A stretch of DNA of 12,864 nucleotides from positions 1 to 12,864 of the forward strand of contig JAEXTK010000173.1 in NCBI GenBank assembly GCA_023406985.1, written 5' to 3'. The notes under the pieces were generated by a model. That model was given only the letters and a program-made list of their open reading frames with translations, did no database searches and was not told the DNA's origin. Origin of the DNA: Spirochaetota bacterium (GTDB lineage Bacteria; Spirochaetota; Spirochaetia; Treponematales; Breznakiellaceae). Position numbers and translations under genes: made by a program. Positions 12,804-12,864 of the stretch are shown in pieces (position 1 is the stretch's first letter; each line of letters opens with the position of its first letter).

Positions 12804-12864
12804 CCTGCGTTCCCTCCTTCGAATCCCCTCCGGGCGGCCGGCGGGGGCGGGCGGAGAAAAGCAA
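12679..12864 (-). promoter_or_regulatory. Leader/upstream region of the sugar importer operon
   Basis: This region must hold the operon's promoter or lie just below it, but I cannot pick a convincing -35/-10 pair. It contains an imperfect palindrome at 12733-12752 around CCCGTACGGG. Read as minus-strand RNA this makes an 8-bp stem with a G-U pair and a GUAC loop. A 5-bp GCGTC/GACGC stem with a five-A loop sits at 12701-12715, about 11 bases before the ytfQ Shine-Dalgarno. Either could be a regulator site or leader structure. The upstream gene is outside the window. Confidence 0.4.

Overview
The window is a GC-rich stretch in which all but one gene is read from the minus strand. Two methyl-accepting chemotaxis proteins, a dedicated CheW, a PilZ-like protein and a sensory-type [FeFe]-hydrogenase/anti-sigma-type ATPase pair suggest a motile anaerobe. 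The combination is most like a high-GC spirochaete of the Spirochaeta/Treponema group. That is inferred from gene content and protein flavour, not from a marker gene. I see no tRNA, rRNA, CRISPR array, insertion sequence or integrase, and it reads as ordinary chromosome.

Layout, left to right. Bases 1-141 are non-coding, with a 14-bp tandem repeat and a C9 run. Bases 142-2276 (minus) hold a two-gene operon: a classical two-TM chemoreceptor with a four-helix-bundle sensor, followed with a 1-base overlap by cheW. An AT-rich promoter region and a C-rich, G-quadruplex-prone stretch (2277-2638) separate it from the only plus-strand gene, a small VOC/glyoxalase-fold protein (2639-3088). GC-rich hairpins fill the convergent gap to a second, multi-TM chemoreceptor (3152-5050, minus). 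Just upstream of that receptor lies a PilZ-like protein (5075-6019).

Next comes a tightly overlapping pair: a GHKL ATPase of the anti-sigma-factor type (7468-7902), then a ferredoxin/[FeFe]-hydrogenase-like protein with an extra C-terminal Fe-S motif (6131-7471). The hydrogenase-like protein keeps four H-cluster cysteines but lacks the proton-relay cysteine, so it looks like a redox sensor rather than an H2-producing enzyme. The pair seems to start from a promoter only 9 nt from the start codon, with no Shine-Dalgarno. It is colinear with the PilZ and receptor genes, which raises the possibility of a redox-to-motility signalling module. This is the most interesting part of the window.

The right part (8028-12678, minus) is a complete sugar ABC importer in the order binding protein, double ATPase, permease, permease. 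It matches the Escherichia coli galactofuranose system YtfQ-YtfR-YtfT-YjfF in order and in sequence signatures. A strong intercistronic hairpin follows the binding-protein gene, the last three genes are translationally coupled, and a good rho-independent terminator (7950-7989) closes the operon. A possible 42-codon leader ORF with its own strong Shine-Dalgarno overlaps the start of the binding-protein gene.
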